NCBI GenBank assembly: GCA_963965975.1
Contig: OZ014423.1
Span: forward strand, 4,986,301-5,050,300
Direction of reading: 5' to 3'
DNA from: Xestospongia bergquistia
Taxonomy: Eukaryota; Porifera; Demospongiae; Haplosclerida; Petrosiidae
DNA: 64,000 nucleotides
Shown: positions 60,050 to 64,000 of the stretch, piece after piece
How positions within the stretch are numbered: position 1 is the first letter of the stretch
How the letters are laid out: each line of letters starts with the position of its first letter
Translations under genes and position numbers: made by a program
The notes under the pieces: generated by a model
Seen by the model: only the letters and a program-made list of their open reading frames with translations
The model's database searches: none
What the model was told of the DNA's origin: nothing

Positions 60050-61958
60050 TCATTGTTTCTGCTTCAAGTGGTCATTGCAATGCATACAAAGACAATCTAA
60101 TGAGATGCATACACCAGAGGCATCAATTTTAACAATAAAACTCGACAGGCCAGTATTGGGTGAGGTCCTAAGTGCATTACCAAGTAATGAACATCCAAGA
60201 GTTTCAAAGTGATGCAATAACATACGAATGATCCCTCCATGGGTCACTGCTAAAACATGAGCTGTTGGGGAAAGGTCTTGCCCCTTTAATAAGTTACTTT
60301 TAATGATTGTGTTACGTCCAGATGGTTGGTAAGTAACCATTAATTTGCATATGTCTGTAAAAAATTGAACAGCTCGTTCAAATAATTGTTCAGGTAGCTC
60401 TGCATTATGAGGTGTATATTTATGTAATGGTAAGTGGTTTTCTTTTGCTTCTTTAACAAACTCAGCTAAAATATGTCCCTCTGCTACTCCAAAGCACTAA
60501 GAAATAAAATTAACATAAAATCCCTTTGCAATTTAATTCTGTAATTTTAATGTTGACAATAAACATTATGAAGCTCAAAGGAATAGCTCCCAAGCATCTT
60601 AAACAAAATGTTCTACCACCTGTAACATGATTACAGTTGAGAGTATTGAGTTTACAAGTTAATTACCAAATTTATGCAAAACTCACTCTTTACTGTTGAC
60701 ACCTCATACCAAAGTAATGTAAATAATATTAATGAATAACTTCAAGAAAGGCCAATGTTATTCATCATCAAGCTATCCTACACAACAAAAATGGGCTAGC
60801 AGATCCACCCTTCATTTGACACCATTAGTCCTTACTACTATACTCACTAGCAATACTAATGTCATCATTATTATAGTCCAATAACCATTACTATAGCTAC
60901 CAACATACCAATGGGAATGAATACTTACTCTCTCTCTTAATCTTGCATCTGTTGTGATAGAACATGAACTACCCACACAAGCAGTTTGAACTAGTTCAGC
61001 TGTCTACAAATGTAGTTAATAATACATTAATACTAATAAAGCAACAAGTATATCATACTACACAACCTCTGAATTGTACACATCATAACTGTTGTTAACA
61101 CAAAGACATACTATTCAAGAAACATCATGTCCTTATGTAAATATTTAAAGAATGGTATGGCAAGTTCCAAGTAGGGGTATGTTAATACGTAAATAACTGC
61201 TTACATAGATCTATTACATAAAGTAGTTGTATTATGCACACTAGTCTAAAGATTTAAATGAAATATATAACATGTCTTTCAACTATACCTCGTATGCTCT
61301 GCTCAGATCGCTAGCAAAAATATGAGTGAATTGTTCGTCTGCCAATCTTTGTCCTAGTAACATAGCTTGGTGTCTTCCATCATCAGATAAAGGTACATCT
61401 TGTTGACCTATTTAAAGGTTCAAACAATAAATGTGCTTGGTAAACTTAAAAGATTTTATTATAGTATAATGATTTAAGAGTTCATTTTAAATGAAGAAAA
61501 ATAGAATACCATAATTAGGTAAAGTAATACATTCAAGACGTTATATCCATACACTTTAGCTATATCAGAGTCAATAATTTTTTGTTAATAGTAATACTAA
61601 ACATTGTTATGACATATCCAATAACAAGTTAGTTATTATAGTAACACTCCAATTACACGAGTCAAGTACGCTAGTAGTAGTAGTTCAGGTGTCACATGGT
61701 GTATTGCATAATAATATTCATGTCACAGCATGAGGTATATATTCATCTTTTGTGGAAATATAATACAGCTGTAGTACATGTGTATCAAGCCCCACCCTCT
61801 TTTTCACCTTGAATGATCCCGTCTCTGTTGGCTGCTGTCATTCCGCTGAATAAAAAGAAGCAAAATATCCAAAACTAAGAGTTTGTTGGTTTATTAAGGA
61901 ATTCAGCTTACTGTCTTACGAGACTCAATAAAAAGATTTTCTCAGAAGAAACGGCCAT
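60050..61958 (-). CDS. TIGAR: TIGAR-like phosphoglycerate-mutase-family phosphatase
   Basis: Histidine phosphatase. TIGAR hydrolyses fructose-2,6-bisphosphate and other phosphosugars, lowering glycolysis and raising pentose-phosphate flux. The start is MAVSSEKIFLLSLVRHGMTAA across the first splice, providing the catalytic RHG motif, followed by DGIIQG and PLSDDGRHQA. Then FASDLSRAYE, the RLRERCFGVAEG segment, VLAVTHGGIIRMLLHHF (second catalytic His) and the TIGAR-type end SPNTGLSSFIVKID and CLCMHCNDHL. The matching C-terminus distinguishes it from generic cofactor-type phosphoglycerate mutases. Several short exons; the middle ones I placed only approximately. Head-to-head with the WH1-CRIB gene. 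Confidence 0.85.
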
Positions 61959-62111
61959 TTTTGCATAACAAACCCACGAGCCACACCCACTACAGTTGGC
62001 AACAAATAATCGCAGTTACGCTAATTAAACGCTTAAAGTGAAAAGAAGTAGCTCTTGACGCCTCTGTCGCCACAGATTGATAGGAAAGTTGTTTTGGGGA
62101 ATTTAACAGTT
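61959..62111. promoter_or_regulatory. Bidirectional promoter, TIGAR / WH1-CRIB
   Basis: 153 bases between ATGs. Contains CCACACCCAC (candidate KLF/Sp site, about 61981) and several CpGs; no TATA box. Confidence 0.5.
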
Positions 62112-63881
62112 ATGGATGCTCGAAAGATCATCAGTCCTTCTCACAGGCATCTTGCAAAGGAGACAATAATGCGAATTGAAGTTTCTTTGAGTAGCAGAAG
62201 AAGTTCTGTAGTTGTATTCAACACAACAGCTAGATTAGTAGCGTTGGGTCGTGGAGAATGGTCTTCAATAGCTTATGGTGCACCATGTATTTTACTAATC
62301 CGAGAAACAACGGCGACAGATTCTCCTTTCCAAGTTCGTTTCGTCATTGCCGAACTAGAATCTGGTATTGCGATATGGGAAGAGGAATTGAGTCCTGCAA
62401 TCGATTATACGGAATTGCAACCAGGATTTCATTCCTTCACTTTAGATGGACAGACTTTGGCTGTACAATTTGCTGACCCTAGTGAATCAGCTTCCTTTTA
62501 CGACTCTCTAAAAATGTATTTAGCTCAAAAACAAAACACAGACCAGCTTTTGGAAGAGAGGAAGAAAAAATCTGAAAGTAAATCATCAAAGAAGTCTAAA
62601 AAGCAACAAAAATCTGATAAGAGATTATCCAAACTGGATATCTCATTACCGTGTGAATTTCGCCACCTTTCTGGAATCACTGCAGGTCAAACAGATCGTT
62701 GCCAACAAGAACTTGAAGGAAGTATTGAACGTCATCATCGCTCAGTCTCATTAGGTGCTATCTCATCACAGAATCAAATTAAACAACGAGGACGAATTCC
62801 TGATGAAATGAACGATGGTACATTGTATGTCCAAAGCACAGAAGATGAAGAAGAACCAATATCTGAAAGATTTGACAAAAATGAGAGTAGAGGAAAATTT
62901 AAATTCAGTTCTCTTCGCCTAACCAGAAAGAAACCATTACTTGACCTAGAGGTTAAAGAAAAGAAAGAATTATCTATAAGCAGTCCCCGACATAATCTAA
63001 CACCACAGATTATGAACACTCCAGTAATCAATCCATCACTGGAGTACCAACAAGAAATGACAAAGTTCTTGCCACAGAGAGACGGTAACAATATTGCAGT
63101 AGTAGCATCACAAGATTCCTCACGTAATGTTATGCAAGGTTGGAAAGAGGACACTACCAGCATGAGTCATTCATCTAAAAGTACACCACATCACGTGCAC
63201 AATAATACAGTTTCACCAAATCATGCTCAAGAAACACTAAAATCACTTCCATCAGTGGAAGCACGATCGTCATTGCTTTCAGAGAGTCTACTTCACTTGA
63301 CCCCTATAACCTTACCCTCTTCTCCACAACGTCTTCCATTGCAACCCATCTCCCCTCCGCCACTGGAAGCTACTACTAATATAATGGACAAGTACAAGCA
63401 TATCAAGCCCAGCTTTAGTACTTATGATACATTACTACCACTAGATCCTAAAGACAAACCTACAACTGCCCTCTCACCTCCAGGAAAAATTGCTGCTCCA
63501 AAACCTCATATTAAAAATCCAGGAATACAACATCCTGTTCCTATAGAAAATCCAAAACCAAAGCCTGCTCCAATTGAATGTCCTAAAGCAAATCTAATTC
63601 CATTTGATTATCCAAAACTAAGTCCTGTTCCATTTGAAAACCATCAACCAAGACCCTTTCTATCATTGCCAGGTGAAGGATCATTTACAACTCAATCTTC
63701 TTCAGTTCAACGATCTGTGAGTCCACCTCAAGTTAGTACTCCAAGCGATTTAGATCAACTCACAGAAGATCTTTCCAGGGTTCTGCGAGAATTTGATGAG
63801 TTGATTGCCCCACAGTCACCTTTTGAGACTGCATCGTTTTCATATCAGCAACATCGCGTCGGTAGAGAAACTATGGTTTAA
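62112..63881 (+). CDS. WH1-CRIB protein, WASP-like N-terminus without VCA
   Basis: A single-exon frame of 589 residues from the ATG at 62112; the open frame continues upstream only to a non-ATG codon. Residues ~15-135 resemble the WASP WH1/EVH1 domain: an aromatic strand pattern, IAIWEEELSPAIDY, FHSFTLDGQTLAVQFADPSE. A lysine/serine-rich basic stretch (~145-170) follows, then a CRIB-like motif ISLPCEFRHLSGI (~176-188), the Cdc42/Rac-binding element. The rest is Ser/Pro-rich and includes a run of PIENPK, PIECPK, PFDYPK and PFENHQ repeats (~475-520) that could bind SH3 domains. It ends with a predicted helix DQLTEDLSRVLREFDELI. There is no WH2, central or acidic (VCA) region, so it should not activate Arp2/3 directly. 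It may act as a regulatory partner or competitor of WASP. Confidence 0.7.
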   Translation: MDARKIISPSHRHLAKETIMRIEVSLSSRRSSVVVFNTTARLVALGRGEWSSIAYGAPCILLIRETTATDSPFQVRFVIAELESGIAIWEEELSPAIDYTELQPGFHSFTLDGQTLAVQFADPSESASFYDSLKMYLAQKQNTDQLLEERKKKSESKSSKKSKKQQKSDKRLSKLDISLPCEFRHLSGITAGQTDRCQQELEGSIERHHRSVSLGAISSQNQIKQRGRIPDEMNDGTLYVQSTEDEEEPISERFDKNESRGKFKFSSLRLTRKKPLLDLEVKEKKELSISSPRHNLTPQIMNTPVINPSLEYQQEMTKFLPQRDGNNIAVVASQDSSRNVMQGWKEDTTSMSHSSKSTPHHVHNNTVSPNHAQETLKSLPSVEARSSLLSESLLHLTPITLPSSPQRLPLQPISPPPLEATTNIMDKYKHIKPSFSTYDTLLPLDPKDKPTTALSPPGKIAAPKPHIKNPGIQHPVPIENPKPKPAPIECPKANLIPFDYPKLSPVPFENHQPRPFLSLPGEGSFTTQSSSVQRSVSPPQVSTPSDLDQLTEDLSRVLREFDELIAPQSPFETASFSYQQHRVGRETMV

Positions 63882-64000
63882 AACTGATTACATGATAAAT
63901 AGTGAACAATAGTTGCACCAATTAAATCCTATAATTATTCTTTAATCCTGTAAGTGTATTAATATAATTATACAATAACAAGTCTTCCATATGATGTTGC

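Overview
The window is animal nuclear DNA. It is AT-rich, its genes are split by many short introns (often 45-60 bases) with GT-AG ends, and the lower part is very compact with many head-to-head gene pairs. The gene set is metazoan: M-Ras-like GTPases, Bcl-2 family, MYPT, GSKIP, TIGAR, COP1 WD40, NB-ARC-TPR and Death domains. The style is most like a demosponge such as Amphimedon queenslandica; that is an inference, not a sequence match. Exon models below were built by hand from splice sites and reading-frame phase, and all the fully reconstructed ones sum to whole codons.

Region 1 (1-10 kb, + strand): a 12-exon NB-ARC ATPase with TPR repeats. Its first intron contains ten exons of a COP1-type WD40 domain with no RING/coiled-coil half and no start codon of its own. 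Two short inverted-repeat elements sit in other introns. Region 2 (11.8-14.7 kb): a 2.9 kb hAT transposon with terminal inverted repeats and a transposase broken by a single in-frame stop.

Region 3 (15.8-37.5 kb, - strand): a tandem array of five intact M-Ras-like small GTPase genes. In transcription order: R1 (plain Ras), DR1, DR2 and DR3 (each a Death domain, coiled coil and Ras domain in one protein), then R2 (plain Ras). R1 has canonical catalytic residues. Each of the other four differs at one or more of Ras positions 12, 13, 59 and 61, the positions that control GTP hydrolysis. I regard this Death-Ras family as the most interesting content of the window.

Region 4 (38-64 kb): ten genes in strict strand alternation, forming five head-to-head pairs with 84 to 206 bases between start codons: NADSYN1/Bcl-2-like, KASH5-like/RRP1, MYPT/PPP1R32-like, GSKIP/small basic protein, TIGAR/WH1-CRIB protein. 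NB-ARC, Death-domain and Bcl-2-like genes lie within about 43 kb of one another, which suggests a cell-death or innate-signalling neighbourhood, but co-function is only inferred.
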